Numbered from the stretch's first letter, positions 1 to 11,637 are shown. The stretch: 64,000 bases of DNA from Punctularia strigosozonata HHB-11173 SS5 (GCF_000264995.1 NW_006767439.1:1068771-1132770); one strand, 5' to 3'. Translations and numbers: made by a program. The notes: generated from the sequence alone by a model not told the origin.

Positions 1-639
1 TGCTCGTCTCTAACTACAGTAAACTATTTAAATTCATAGCACATATACCTGTTGAACTGGCATGATCAGATCTGTTGGTGCAATCCATCGTGTTGATTGT
101 AGTGGGCACAGAGGTGTCGGAATGCCGAGTACTTAGGTCGTCAGGTTACTTAGGTCGCGCTTCGGCACAAATGCAGGCTCAGCCGTGCGGCCGAACTCTG
201 ATTTCAAGCTCAGAAGGACATGCCGATGCGTCGGCAGGAGATGATTCATGTACGGAATCCAGACAGAATCGGGAGTTGTAGCGGGGGGTTCAAAGTTGAA
301 AGGTGGATTATGGTCATGTAGCGACAGGAGAATCGACACATAATCCGTACATAATCCGACGCAGAATCAGTGCATAATCGCCAACTTTGAGGCCCCCTAA
401 TGGCAAAGAGAGGCACGAAGAGACCGCCGGGGTAACGTTAACCCGCTTTGCGACCGCCCTCACGTGCAGCGTGTCCCCACGGCGAGATTCCTTGAAGTTG
501 GAAAAGACATCAGTAAGGCAGGATAAGGCGCCGCATCGGCGTATAATGTACCATAGATATCGACCTCATTTTCGTTATGATGCCCGCTACATCGAACGTA
601 CGAATACGACGGTCATCATGCAGAAGTTGCGTACGCAAA
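1..639. other. Left-edge stretch, no gene seen
   Basis: I see no convincing gene. Short open frames exist on both strands but overlap each other and have no recognisable domain. The stretch lies downstream of the decayed F-box gene on the minus strand. Confidence 0.5.
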
Positions 640-1990
640 CGCTATACGTATATTTGCCTGCGTACCACCAAGCGATCGAGTCCGACAGCCTGGCCAAGCC
701 TTTCCTCCTGCTGTTCGTCCATGCCATCGGCATTCAGCACAGCCATGTTCAATGTCACACCGAGCCTCTCATTCCTCCTTTGCGACGCGATAATCCGCGA
801 GGCTTCGAGTATTTGATCATCCACGGTGTCGTAAGAGGTATCGGGGACGATGGTCCGTATCGCCGGAAGGACGAAAGGAGATGGGTCCGCATGTGAGACG
901 ATAAGAATCGGTGTAACCACCAAGCAGGAGCCTCCGCGCATCAGGAGAACTTCTGGTTAAGCTTGCACATCGCTCGAGCAAGCTCACGGCGACGGCAATC
1001 CGGCTATCGTCCTGATAGATCTCTGGCAGTGCTAATTCCAGGTATGCCAGGCTTTGAGGTCGTAGGAGGTCAAAATCCCGAAGGCTCGCTTCTTTCCCGA
1101 GCGTACGAGCGGTATGTAGCTGCAAGGACGCGGGACTCGTCCGATGAACAGCTGCCATGGTCGCATGTGCACCGAGCTCGCAGTTACGAGTAGAATCGTA
1201 GACCAGTATCTGCACGACGGGTCCAACACCTCCGCATGTCCAATAGGCCGCCAGCGTGGTCATCAACGGAGTAAGGTCGCACGGCTGGTCGTCGCGGAGG
1301 AATTTGAGAGCTAGCGAAGCAGCGGAAGGCACATCGATATATGAGGCAACAGGGAAAGGAATTGAGCTCCCGGCCCGGACCAGTCCAAGGCAAACAACTG
1401 GCTCAGTGCCGCAACCTCTGGGGATGTCCCTTGACGTGTTCAAGTTGATATTTGTTCGTCCGGCGTTGGCCTCGTCACCTCCAACACGAGTCGTCGCAAG
1501 AAGGGCGTACTGTTCAAAGCCAACACCAGTTGCCTTTCCCCAGGCGAAGGGTCTGCAGGTGATTTGAGCAGCTTGAGGGTCGTTAAATCACGGACGAGCG
1601 AAGCACAACGCAGGATCTTCCAATCGCCTGACAATTTAGTGATTCGGAGGTCGCAAAGCGGTGGGGAATGAAGACCCAGAAGACCGTCCGGAAGTCGGCC
1701 ACCATTATAGGACCGTAGCTCGAATCGAACGAGGAGCGGCGCAGGAAGCGAGAGCTCTTCCGCGATGTGCGCAAAGGTGTGCCTGTCTGCACGCAGGCAA
1801 AGCAATTCCATGCGAATCATACGACTCCCCACCACCGCCTCGCATCTTGATCCAGATCAGCGCATGAGGGAGAGCGTCGCTTGCTTCGACTTCTCCAAGA
1901 AGGTCTCGGTCAGCGCCAGCGTTGCGCTAGGGACCATCAACCAGATGGCGGCAGTCTGGAGGGCGATCTCCCTGTCCCAGCTCGCTAAAG
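640..1990 (-). pseudogene. Decayed F-box/LRR-like gene
   Basis: Read on the minus strand, successive pieces match the intact F-box protein at 12818-14449 in order. The piece at about 1863-1985 (WDREIALQTAAIW, then LTETFLEKSKQ) matches its WREVALDTAAIW and LTETFLSRTKG. The piece at 1440-1835 (LPDGLLGLHSPPL) matches LPDRFLGLHAPRL, and the piece at 817-1443 (FLRDDQPCDLTPLM) matches FLRERTPCDFSSLM. A weaker match to the C-terminus continues to about 650. The pieces are in different frames, and the F-box and N-terminal coiled segment are missing. The homology stops at about 1990, beside a short repeat also found near 53.46 kb. The intact family members are presumed SCF-type substrate adaptors; this copy should not make a full protein. 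Confidence 0.8.
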
Positions 1991-2012
1991 CGAGGCCTCG
2001 GGAACCGGCTGT

Positions 2013-2058
2013 TCCGATATTGGGACCGCGCCGGGTAATACTACCTACCTACCTACCC
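2013..2058 (+). repeat. Short dispersed repeat with CTAC tail, copy 1
   Basis: A core reading GTTCCGATATTGGGACCGCG followed by CCGG, then an AATA run and a CTAC tetranucleotide tract (2041-2058), recurs near 53457-53508 in the same orientation with a few mismatches. It lies where the F-box homology on the minus strand ends. It may be the terminus of a mobile element or a small repeat; the family is unknown. Confidence 0.55.
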
Positions 2059-2060
2059 TC

Positions 2061-2626
2061 CACGATCGGCCGACTTCCATAGCGACCCATTCGGCGCATC
2101 GCCAGGATGCAAGACTGTAGTGCATACTACTATGGCTATGCATTAGTCTTCGGGCTGACCAGGGCATCAGACGGATGGAAACACAAGTCGACTGACACGT
2201 TCCCATACGAATACACATCAGGCTTCATACAAGATGAACGCGCTGGCCCGGACCAGGAAGATGCGAAAAAGGTATGCAGCTACGGCTAACCTGTAACGAG
2301 CCCGAGCCTAGCGGTCTGAAAAGGCTGAGCCACAATGCAGCCGAACGACAAGACAACTAATACACTGATCGCAACAAGTCTACGACCCTCTACAGCCGAG
2401 CGACTGAGGAGTTGCAAAGTAGAGGCGAGTGATTGGTCCGGTCGGCGTCGGGAGGAAAGCAATCCCGAAGGTGTGCCGCGCCCGGAGGACGCACCCGAGT
2501 CGCGTCCAGGACGCGCGCCGTCATCCAACTTCGCACCCATTTCTGTCTGGCTACTTGCATCATCGCCTGCTGGCGCCCCCTTCTCCGCCCTTGCGCCCTC
2601 CCTCCTCCTCGTAACATACGAACATA
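2061..2626. other. Upstream region of KGD2, no gene seen
   Basis: This is the intergenic region and presumed 5' leader of the KGD2 gene. A 60-codon open frame at 2107-2289 shows no domain and no start context that I trust. No clear TATA box was seen. Confidence 0.4.
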
Positions 2627-5392
2627 ATGCTATCAAAACAAATGATTGCGGTCGCGCGGGCTCGCGGACTTGCGGGCAGAGGCGCGAGCGCTGTCGCCAT
2701 GGCTCGGGGCTGGTGAGCGTCAGGCTAGGTGTCTGCTTCGGGATGGGCCGCTCACGCTCCTCGATATCTCAGGCAGGTCGCTGGCTCGTATACTTCACGC
2801 GCTCAATTCCATGCCTCGAGACTCGTCCAAGGTGCGGGTCAATGCGCTTCGATCGAATGGCGCCGATATGAACGTTTTACAGCGGAGACCGTGAAGGTGC
2901 CGCAAATGGCCGAGTCGATCAGCGAGGGTACGCTCAAGGGCTGGGCGAAACAAGTCGGCGACTTCGTTGAGGCGGACGAGGAGGTGGCGACCATCGAGAC
3001 GGACAAGGTCAGTTCGGACTATATACGCGTGCTATCTATTGGCGCGGCCGTCCGGGATTCGACGACTGAAGACGCATGCATATGCCGTCTGTAGATCGAC
3101 GTGACGGTGAACGCGCCCCAGGCAGGCAAGATCGTCGAGCTGCTCGCCAACGAGGAGGACACCGTCACCGTCGGCCAGGACTTGTTCCGGATAGAACCGG
3201 GCGAGGCCGGAGAATGTGCGTCATCCCTCTCTCTATTATCTCTATCTCTATATCTTGCTTTCGTCTACGTGCATTGCAACTGACGTGCCTATCGTAGCAA
3301 AACCGGCACCGAAAGAGGAGGATGCGGGCGAGGACAAGAAGTCGAAGAAGACGGAGGACAAGGAGGAGCCGAAGGACCAGCAGGTCGACAAGTCTGCACC
3401 GGCACCGCCTAAACCCGAGGAAGACAAGGGCAAGATCGACTCGCCGCCGCTGCTCGAGAAGGGCGCGAGCAACAAGAAGGAGGACAACCCCGCGCCTGCG
3501 CCGAAGAAGAAGGAGGAGAAGAAGAGCGAGCCTGCGCCACCGAAGCCGGTCGCCGGCAGCAGGGGAGAGACCAGGGTGCGTCGCGCCGCATCCCCGCACA
3601 TGCGTGCACGCTCTGACGAGTGAGGGGGATGACAGGTCAAGATGAACCGCATGAGGTTGCGCATCGCCGAGCGCCTGAAGCAATCGCAGAATGCGGCGGC
3701 GTCGCTGACGACGTTCAACGAGATTGACATGTCCTCGATCATGGAGTTCCGCAAGAAGTACAAGGACGAGGTGCTCAAGGCGCACGACGTCAAGCTCGGC
3801 TTCATGAGCGCCTTCGCCAAGGCGTGTACCCTCGCGCTCAAGGAGATCCCTGCTGCCAATGCCTACATCGAGGTTAGATATCGCCCACTCTGTCTCCCCT
3901 GGTATATATATGCGCGACGATACTGATACTGTGTGTCACTAGGGAGAGGAGATTGTGTACCATGACTTCGTCGACCTCAGCGTGGCTGTCGCAACGCCGA
4001 AGGGCCTTGTGACGCCCGTAGTGCGCAATGCGGAAGGCATGAACTTCATTGATATTGAGAAGGAGATTGCAAACCTCGGGAAGAAGGTGTCTAGCACTCT
4101 TATCGTAGTCATTGACACCAATTCATTGACGTGACTGGTCTAGGCACGCGACGGCAAGCTCAGCCTCGAGGATATGGCCGGCGGAACCTTCACGATGTGA
4201 GCACTGTCTCTCATTCGCGGCTGCCATCCTGCTGCAGGATGCAATTGATGCGCATATATTCATGAACGCTGACCACGCGCTGATCTCCCTAGATCGAACG
4301 GCGGCGTCTTCGGGTCGCTCTACGGCACGCCGATCATCAACCTGCCGCAGTCTGCTGTCCTCGGTGCGTCTTCCTGTCCCCCCTTCATCTTTCGTTTTGT
4401 TTTCACTTTCGTCGCTTCTTCGTGACGTCGTTTATCCGTCATGCGCGTGGTTTTCTTCCTTCATTTGCGCTCTTATCTCCCTTTGTTCTCCGTGTTCGCC
4501 GTCACCACGATATGCGCATAAGCCTCCCCCCCTTTCTTCGTTCAGGCGTGTATGCGCACCCTGATCGTATGGGGGGTCGCGCCAATGCCTGGATACGCCG
4601 ACGGCAGCTGCAGGGCGGGCTGTCGCAGCCGCATCACATCGTATCACTACCAGGATATCAGGAAGCAGGGAGGTTGAGCCAAGCCTCGTGTGTGCGGCGT
4701 CGGCGTAGCTTAACGCACGCCGCCTCCACGTTTTGTCTGACGTTTTGCTTTTTCATTTGAAGTCCCCTTTTTTGACTGCGTCTCGTTTACGCTTTGTTCC
4801 TTGTGCCTGTCTTACCCGCTTCCGCTATCGCCGTGCGGACCCTTGGGTCCCTGGCCTGTTGGGGGGGGCGACACGAAGCAGCGACGTGTGTACCGGACGC
4901 TGGGGCGCACGCTTGATTCGAGTGTTTGCTTTTTTATGTTTTCGCGCTTCTTTGGCTGTTTTTTTTTTCCTGCGTGTACGTCCGGGCTGGACCGGGCTCT
5001 TTACTTGGCCCCGCGCGGGTTGCCCTTCATTTTCATCGTTGACTGCTTTCTGTATTTGATTTTCTTTCTGCCTGTCGTTTCGCGCGTGATGTGTGTGCTC
5101 ATGCTTATCCGTGCGCGCAGGTATGCACGCGATCAAGGAGAAGCCCGTCGTCGTGGACGGCCAGATCGTCATCCGGCCGATCATGGTCGTCGCGCTCACG
5201 TACGACCACAGGCTGCTGGACGGACGGGAGGCGGTGACGTTCCTCGGTGAGTTTTGTTTCTTTTTCCCCCTCTTCTGGGACTTGTTCTTTTGTCTGTTGC
5301 TGACGGAGAGTTGAACGTGTTCTGCGTTTTTTTTTTCGATAGTCAAGGTCAAGGAGTACATCGAGGACCCGCGGAAGATGCTGTTGGCGTGA
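2627..5392 (+). CDS. KGD2: Dihydrolipoyllysine succinyltransferase, E2 of 2-oxoglutarate dehydrogenase
   Basis: This is the mitochondrial E2 subunit, which transfers succinyl groups from the E1 product to CoA in the TCA cycle. Ten exons: 2627-2712, 2773-3007, 3095-3215, 3298-3575, 3636-3872, 3943-4086, 4144-4196, 4293-4363, 5121-5246, 5343-5392, giving 466 aa. An Arg/Ala-rich presequence covers about residues 1-60. The lipoyl domain follows ([12 protein letters not shown]; lipoyl lysine K107 in IETDK), then a long Lys/Glu/Pro-rich linker (about 150-240). The catalytic domain runs from [12 protein letters not shown] to the C-terminus with the HxxxDG motif H438/D442 (YDHRLLDG). As usual for E2o, no clear peripheral-subunit-binding domain is seen. 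The first ATG giving a basic presequence in frame was taken as the start. Intron 8 (4364-5120, 757 nt, T-rich) is far longer than the other introns. Confidence 0.95.
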
Positions 5393-7626
5393 ACGAGTTC
5401 AGGGGCGCGTGGCGGCTGGACGTGAGAGGAAGACGTCGTCGTCGAAGCTTAATGCGGACAAAGTATGATGGTTACAACGTCTTGTTGCTGTCGTGTCCGG
5501 TTGTCATATACAGATATACAATGGGCAACGTCTCTGTTTCTATCGCTTCCTCTCACACAATGCGGGTAAGATGTATACGTTGTTTGATTGTGAGGTGAGG
5601 TCTATGTAGTAGTAATTACTGTCGTTCTTATTGTTGCGGGGTAAGAGCGGAACGCAACGGCCTTGTATCGTTGTATGCGCATGCCTTGGCGACTACAGTG
5701 ACATGCATATAATGATACCCGCCATGACGGGATCGGCAGCAATTGTCGTCGCTCGTGCTGTAGCAATAGACTGACGTAGAAGAGGTATAGAAGTACTTGC
5801 GATGCCGATAGCATTTATAACCTCTATACAAGCAAAGAACAGGGCTACTACGTATAGACTATACAGCTAGTGCGGCCGACGCCGGCATCAGAGATGCAGG
5901 GATCAAGCTTTGAGGGATATGAAAAAGGGAAGGGCTGAGTGTTTTGCCTTCTGCTATACGAGCTTGGGAGAGGGGGGAAGGTTGAGCTCGTCCACGTGAG
6001 AGGGCGAGGAGAGTGGCTTTCGGCAGAGCTGAGGCTTGTGGGGTGCCGGGTCCGGGATGTGGGAGGAGAAGGTGGGGGATGGGAGCGGGGGCTTTTTTGT
6101 TGGAAGCTGGGTGGGAGGACGGTCGAGGGAGAGCGAACCCCGTGGAGGGAAGATCATGGCGGTATCGCGTGCTTGCTGCAGCTTAGCTGTATACCCCGAG
6201 CTCCGTGGAGGAGCCGACGATTGTCGAAAGGCCAGACCCGTCGAGCAGGTCGGGGCGTTGGGCTGTCAATCGGGCTAGCAATAAAAAAAACCGCGCGGAT
6301 GCCGGAGCTTGGCCTCGCGGCAAGAGGGCTTTGGGCTATCGAGATGCCCCAAAGGGAAGAGGAGAATGAGTTTGTTGGGCGGGTGTCGCCTTTTGCGGGT
6401 CGAAGGGGTGTGGTCTGCGGGCGGTGGGATCACGGTTCAGTCAATTTTTCCTTCTGCGTGTTTCGTCCGAAGGTTCGGCCAAGTTGGTGCCATGGTGCCA
6501 TTTGCTGCTGCTGTCGCGGACTCGCGGTGCAGCTTTGCAGGTCCGTGCAAAGCCATACTCGCTCGTCGCCCGTGTCTTCTCGGGCCATTGTTCGCTGCTT
6601 CCGTCTCCTTCGAGCGCGTCCTAGCCTGAGCTGTGCAACAGCAGACTGTAGCTCAGCCGGGCGATGCAACGATCTTCGTCGGATGTTGATAGAGTGACCA
6701 TGACCTGATTAGTCCGGGCAGTCTGTGATACCTGTCTGGGCGGGACTACTCTCTGAGAACGTGTACGAGGATAGGGTTCCCGGGTTGGTGACGTCGGCAG
6801 ATCCGGGATGCTGGTCAGGCGGGATCAGACAACGGATGTGATCTGCGCGGGCGCGCGCCCGGGGTCACCAGGCATCGCAGACTAAGGATGTGATCGTTGC
6901 CCGCCTCGAGGGGGACGGTTCATCCAGGTCGATCCAGCTGATCTCATCCTATTCAATACGCGGAAGGGATGGGGAAGTGATGGGGAGGTGCGGACGGCTC
7001 CTGCTGGACCCTTATCGCGGGATGATCGAAAACGGGAGCTGCCAGTGCCAGCGCGTTGCTGCGGGCCCATGGCGCGTTGCGGTTGGGGGGAACCTTGTCC
7101 GCATCTGGGCCTTGAGAAGGGCGAAGAAGCCGGCGTTCACTCGTTCGAGCACGCTTTGATGCAGGGGGAGGTGGTCAGATGGGCCAGGCCGGAGAATGAA
7201 GTGGCCTTGCCCCCGGCCAGCGCCATTGCACGCTTTGTCAGCGCTTTTTGCACGTCGCCCTGACGCTCGTGGTTAAATGCGGCGCCGTGCTTGGTGTGCT
7301 TGGTGATGCCGAACATCGCCGAGCCCGTCGGGCCGAAACAGGGGCTGTAGGTCCACGCTCGCTCCCGGGGGTCCCGCTGTTCGCACGCGCCGGATAGGGC
7401 AGGCGCCACTTTGCCGTGGGACCGCGGCGTGCATCAAATAAGGGCCCACGCGGCTTCGCAGCGCCTCGCCTCTCCCTCCGACACTCCCATATCGCTTTGC
7501 TCTCTTCATACCGCCTCCCGCCGCCGCTGTGCAGCGTTTCCGCCCATCTCCCTCCTCTTCCCCCATATTACCCGGGCTTTCCATAGCCTCCCCTACCGCC
7601 ATTATTCTCCCCCACAACCAGCAACA
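5393..7626. other. 2.2 kb intergenic region
   Basis: It holds the 3' region of KGD2 and the promoter/leader of the next gene. The longest open frame (5939-6697) has low-complexity, Cys/Arg/Gly-rich composition and no family resemblance, so I do not call it. From about 7440 the plus strand becomes C/T-rich, as fungal leaders often do just before a start codon (7627). Confidence 0.5.
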
Positions 7627-8957
7627 ATGATTCTCACCCAGAAACCCGTTCACGCGATGGGCCTCGCCGCCCCCAACCATCACCGGCGACACCCGTCTGC
7701 GCCCCCCGCCGTTATCGTTCAGCCCACCAAGACGCCCGGGCTCCTCAGTCTCTCGAAGCCGACACGCTCGACGTCGACAAAGCCTCAGGCCGCGCAACAC
7801 CACAGCGGTTCCCGACAGCGTATGCCCAAGGGCAGGCAATCCCGCCTTACCGCCGCTGCCCCCGCAACCGATGCGACGACCGTCACTGAGGAGAAATCGG
7901 CGCCCGCACCTGCGCGCCCGACGACGCCTCAAGGTACCGTTACCCCCGAGAAGTCCCCTCGCGGCCGGCAGAATGCCCTCAAGCAACCCAAGGACAAGAA
8001 CCGCAGGTGAATCGCATGGATATTCTATATTCGTGTTGTTTTGCTTATCCGCCGTGCCATCGATGCAGGAGCAACTCGGTCTCGCAGTCCAGGGCTCTGC
8101 CCCGCGGCAAGCCGCACCATCAGGCGTCGCCTCCCGCGACCCAGTTCGCTCCCGAAGGGGAGGGAAAGAAGACCCGCCGCGGCGCTGCCCGCCAGGGCCC
8201 CTCGCATGCGCCTCGGGACCCAAATTCGAACTCTTTCGACCCGTTTTTGAGCAGCGCTTCGGACAAGTCGGACACGGAGGGGCAGAAGTCTATCGTCGTC
8301 CGCACGGCGCCGAAGATCACTCGCCCGAGCGGCAAGCTAGCTCGTCGTCGCCAGGCTGAGCCTCCTGTGGCCCCTTCGACGCCCTCTCCTTCGGCTCGCC
8401 CTATCGCCGTGCCACGTCGCACCGGCAGCGTACAGCTCACGGGCTCTCAAGCGGCCGCTGCTGGCATGCTCTCTCGCTCGGAGCCGCACGCGGCGTCCTC
8501 TGTCCCTCGTCCCGTGGCGCGCCGATCTGTAACCACGGAGCCTGTCGCCAGCGCCGCTCCCGCTTTCCCCGTCTGCGACGATACCACGGACGCCGAGGAT
8601 GACTCGGACGATTTCCCGAACACCCCGCCACGTGACACCCGTGGGAGTGTTTCCGCATGTACTTGGCAGCAGCAGGCGCTGTTCGACGATGGCCCGCGCA
8701 CCGCGCCGCTCTCGTCGACGGGCTTCAACCTCGCTTTCGTCACGCCCCCGCGTCCCCGGGTGCATCAGCGCAACTCGAGCGAGGGCGTTTTCAACGTCGG
8801 CCTCGACGAGGAGCTCAGCGATGACGCTATGGTCTACGGCTTGACGCCCGCACCGCACTCGGTTCCGGCTAAGCCCTTCGGGAGGAAGTTTGCGAGCTCT
8901 CAGTTCCAGAACTCGCCCACCCCCGACACGGTCCCGGCGCCGCGTTTGCGGTTCTGA
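7627..8957 (+). CDS. Disordered protein with C-terminal EDC1/PNRC-like decapping motif
   Basis: Two exons, 7627-8006 and 8069-8957, encode 422 aa that are almost entirely Pro/Ser/Ala/Arg-rich and predicted to be disordered. An acidic patch (DDTTDAEDDSDDFPNTPP) lies around residue 280. The last 25 residues contain FASSQFQNSPTPDTVPAP (from about residue 401). This fits the F/Y-A-G-x-x-F-x-x-S-P-x-P-x-x-L-P-x-P signature of EDC1 and PNRC proteins, which bind the Dcp1 EVH1 domain and stimulate Dcp2 mRNA decapping. The sequence has S where the second conserved G normally sits. Role in decapping is inferred from this motif alone; no globular domain supports it. The ATG at 7627 follows a pyrimidine-rich leader (AGCAACAATG). 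Confidence 0.8.
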
Positions 8958-11220
8958 GCGGTTTTGCTCATCTTCCGTCTGCTGATCGGGCCACGGCATC
9001 CGGTGGTGATTTCCCTTGGGTCTCTCTGGGAATGACGAATAGCGGTCGCACGCCGGACGGTCCCGCGCGTGTCTCATTGCGTTCATCACACGTCTTACAA
9101 CGCTGGGTTTATTGCAGCCTATCATTATTCACTCGACGTTATGCTCGCTTTCTGTACCATTACGCCCTCGTCCACGCTTCGCCATATTCCCGGCGCGCAT
9201 CGCTCTCCTCCCGTCTTTCTCCCCGATAGACCGGACGGTCTTCCTCACCTCCCCGTATCCGATCACCGCACGCACTATCAACGGTCATACCACTCTCAAA
9301 CAGGCATCGCGCTCCAGGACACCATCCATACCAAATCAAACTCGACTATACCCGCCGGCCCGGCTGTCATTCATAACGCAGCTCCGGATCGGGTCTATCA
9401 ACCCACCACCCTCGACACCATAGAGTTTTTCTCTCTCTCGTCTCGTCTTGCGTCTCTTTTCTGTGCAAGTGTTTCAGTAGCAACCCCCGCAGCAATCTCT
9501 CGATTTACTCTCTCGCAAGCTCAAGGCACAATATTGGCAATACCTCGCGCTCTTCGCGATAACGTTACCCCTCCTACTATCGACGACGACGGCCATTGAT
9601 TTTGGCTCTCTTCCTCCTCGGACGCCTCGGCCACGCCACGACATCGAATTCATCACCACCGTACACCGCCGACCGCGTCCGACTTGGGGAGTGTAAAATA
9701 TTTTGCGTCCGGACGTGCCCATCGCTACCATCACCCTCGGTCGTCCGACGTTCCATCCCTACCCCACCTCGATATTCGACGTTCCGTTTCGTGGCCCGAG
9801 GGGCCTCTATTTGCCTCGTCCTCGCAATGCACTATACACTACCGCAACTGCTTATTTATTTCCGACATCGCGCCGCGCGGACGCTCGGCATCTCGACTAG
9901 TCGACATCTATCGACGTTTCGTCGCACCACCACCACTCCGCGACAGTGCCGATCGTGTCCATACGCCGCCGCATTATCATCCCTCGCGTGCGATCCTATT
10001 TTCTCTCCCTCTCAGTACATTACCATCGGCTCGTCGCTCGTCGCGACGGGTCATTATTTCTATCGACCGCCCCTTTTACCAAATGTGTTCTTGGATTCCA
10101 ACGATCACCCCCGTTCTTAACGCCTATTCTTTTTTTTCTTTCAAGATCATCGATATATTCACGCCAAGTTTTGGACTGTCCTGTGTCTTTTTACTTCCAT
10201 CCTGGCGCGTTGCGTTATTTAACTATACCTCCCCCTTTCTTGTTAACGACCAGCCGCCTTGTCTCTTTACGCCCTACTTTTTACGACCAACATACCACCC
10301 ACGTTCCTTCCTTCCCATCTTTCATCTCCTTCCGACAACCTATCACCAATCCCCACCCACCTCCGTGTATCAATACGCAATTGCTCGGTCTCGATCTTTG
10401 TGCCCCGGTTCACTCGCCTGGCCTCGGTCTCTCGAACTTTCCGCCTCAAACCCGGACCTGGTTTTTTTTCCCCTCGATTCGCTCGATGGTCCCCGTGTTT
10501 TTTTCCGCGCGTCTCCTTGTCGCCATAGTTCCCTGGGTTTTCTTTGGGTTCTCGTGTGTTTTCTTAGCTTTAGCTGCCGTTCGACTTGGTCGTCGCGCGG
10601 TCTCCTTAGTCTTCTTCTCCCTCCTCGCCGCCAGACAAGATGCGCGAGCGGGAGTCGGAGCAGGAGCTTCGTTCGACGGTACTTCCCCGAGGAGGCGCAT
10701 CACTCGTTCGGGAAGAGGGTTTTTGTTTCGTGCTGTGTTCATTTCGTTGGGCGTCTTGTTGCTTTCCGCGTGAGTGTCTTGCGTTCGTGAACGGTGACTG
10801 GATGCTGACGTGTGTTCTTATCTGTTTTTGTAGTTCTTTCTTTGTGCCATACCATCGTACATCGATACCCCACGTCATCGTCGATTTACCCCGAACCCGG
10901 CACCGACACACCCTCAAAAAATCGCTCTTCCCGTCGCTCCATCTCTTTACCCCTCGCCTCTCCTTGCCCCTCCGCCGCAACCCCAAAAGGATTCATCGCA
11001 TCACCCACCTTGTTGTTGTATATAACCTAACCCCAGATACGCGCGCCGGCGGAGGCGCATACGTCGATCAAGAGCGGGGAACCGTCGGAGTCGTCAAGAC
11101 TTATGTTCCTTCCTACACACGTTCCCTACTCCACCCCCACGTTCTTTGCGATATGGAGTTGCACCGTTTTTTTTTCCCGCCTCGATCGTCTCCCTCGGTC
11201 CTCGTCAAGTCGAGCACGAA
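8958..11220 (+). other. 2.3 kb pyrimidine-rich intergenic tract
   Basis: The plus strand is strongly enriched in C and T; in lines I counted (around 9121 and 10261) about 70-75% of bases are pyrimidines. Several long open frames (such as 9684-10790 and 9946-10773) are by-products of this composition, rich in Ser, Phe, Arg and Pro with no domain. The tract could be a long 3' UTR of the upstream gene, a long leader or promoter, or a noncoding transcript. A canonical intron-like segment lies inside it (10770-10833). Confidence 0.5.
10640..11030 (+). CDS. Possible small spliced open frame
   Basis: An ATG at 10640 (CAAGATGCGCG) opens a frame starting MRERESEQELR. It runs into a textbook intron, GTGAGT at 10770, branch-like GCTGAC at 10804 and TAG at 10831-10833 (64 nt). 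Splicing keeps a frame open to a stop at about 11030, for roughly 108 aa. The product is Ser/Pro/Arg-rich without any recognisable domain, so the intron may belong to a noncoding RNA or a leader rather than a protein gene. Confidence 0.2.
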
Positions 11221-11227
11221 TATATAG
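11221..11227 (+). promoter_or_regulatory. TATA-like box
   Basis: TATATAG lies about 80 bases upstream of an ATG at 11305, separated from it by a C/T-rich stretch. This spacing matches other TATA boxes in this window (histones, the gene at 35253). Confidence 0.4.
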
Positions 11228-11304
11228 ATCCCATACGCTACGCTACTCGCTCCTCTCGCTTCCTCCTCTCGTCTTTTTTTTCGCAACCTTCCAACAAACC
11301 TCCA

Positions 11305-11637
11305 ATGTGTATCATAGCCAAACTCCGATCCGCTATCTCAAAAGTCCGTGTCGTCGGGAGGAGGAGCGGAGGAACGGGAAGGGAAGGGATGGAGAGTAAG
11401 GAGGAGGATGGAGGTGGGCCGTTTGCGGATGTGTATTATAGCAGTGAGCGGAGGGCGGAGATTGCGGTCGATGGCTCGCTCGACCTACCCAAAAAAAACA
11501 GTTATCTAGCCATTGGTCACGTAGTCGGTGGCTCTCGGAATTGGTGTATCGTAGCCTATTTTTGTGTATGCGTGTTCTGCGATTTGTGGTTGTGTGTGTT
11601 TGGACATGACGTGCAAGAAGATTTGCATGTACTTTGA
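11305..11637 (+). CDS. Small hypothetical protein
   Basis: A 110-codon frame starts at ATG 11305 (MCIIAKLRSAISKVR), placed about 80 bases after a TATA-like box and directly after a C/T-rich leader, a good fungal start context. The first 75 residues are basic, then Gly/Glu-rich (GGGPFADVYYSSERR). The last 35 are Cys/Val-rich and may be an overrun past an unseen splice site. No domain recognised. Confidence 0.3.
   Translation: MCIIAKLRSAISKVRVVGRRSGGTGREGMESKEEDGGGPFADVYYSSERRAEIAVDGSLDLPKKNSYLAIGHVVGGSRNWCIVAYFCVCVFCDLWLCVFGHDVQEDLHVL

Noticed and set aside
5939-6697. 252-codon open frame
   Set aside because: Low-complexity Gly/Arg/Cys-rich product, no start context, no introns, no resemblance to any family.
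7273-8223. 316-codon minus-strand open frame
   Set aside because: It is antisense to the EDC1/PNRC-like gene and its promoter, and its Arg/Gly-rich composition is a reflection of the GC-rich sense strand.
9684-10790. Long open frames of 368 and 275 codons
   Set aside because: They overlap in different frames in pyrimidine-rich DNA, give Ser/Phe/Arg-rich products with no domain, and are best explained by composition.
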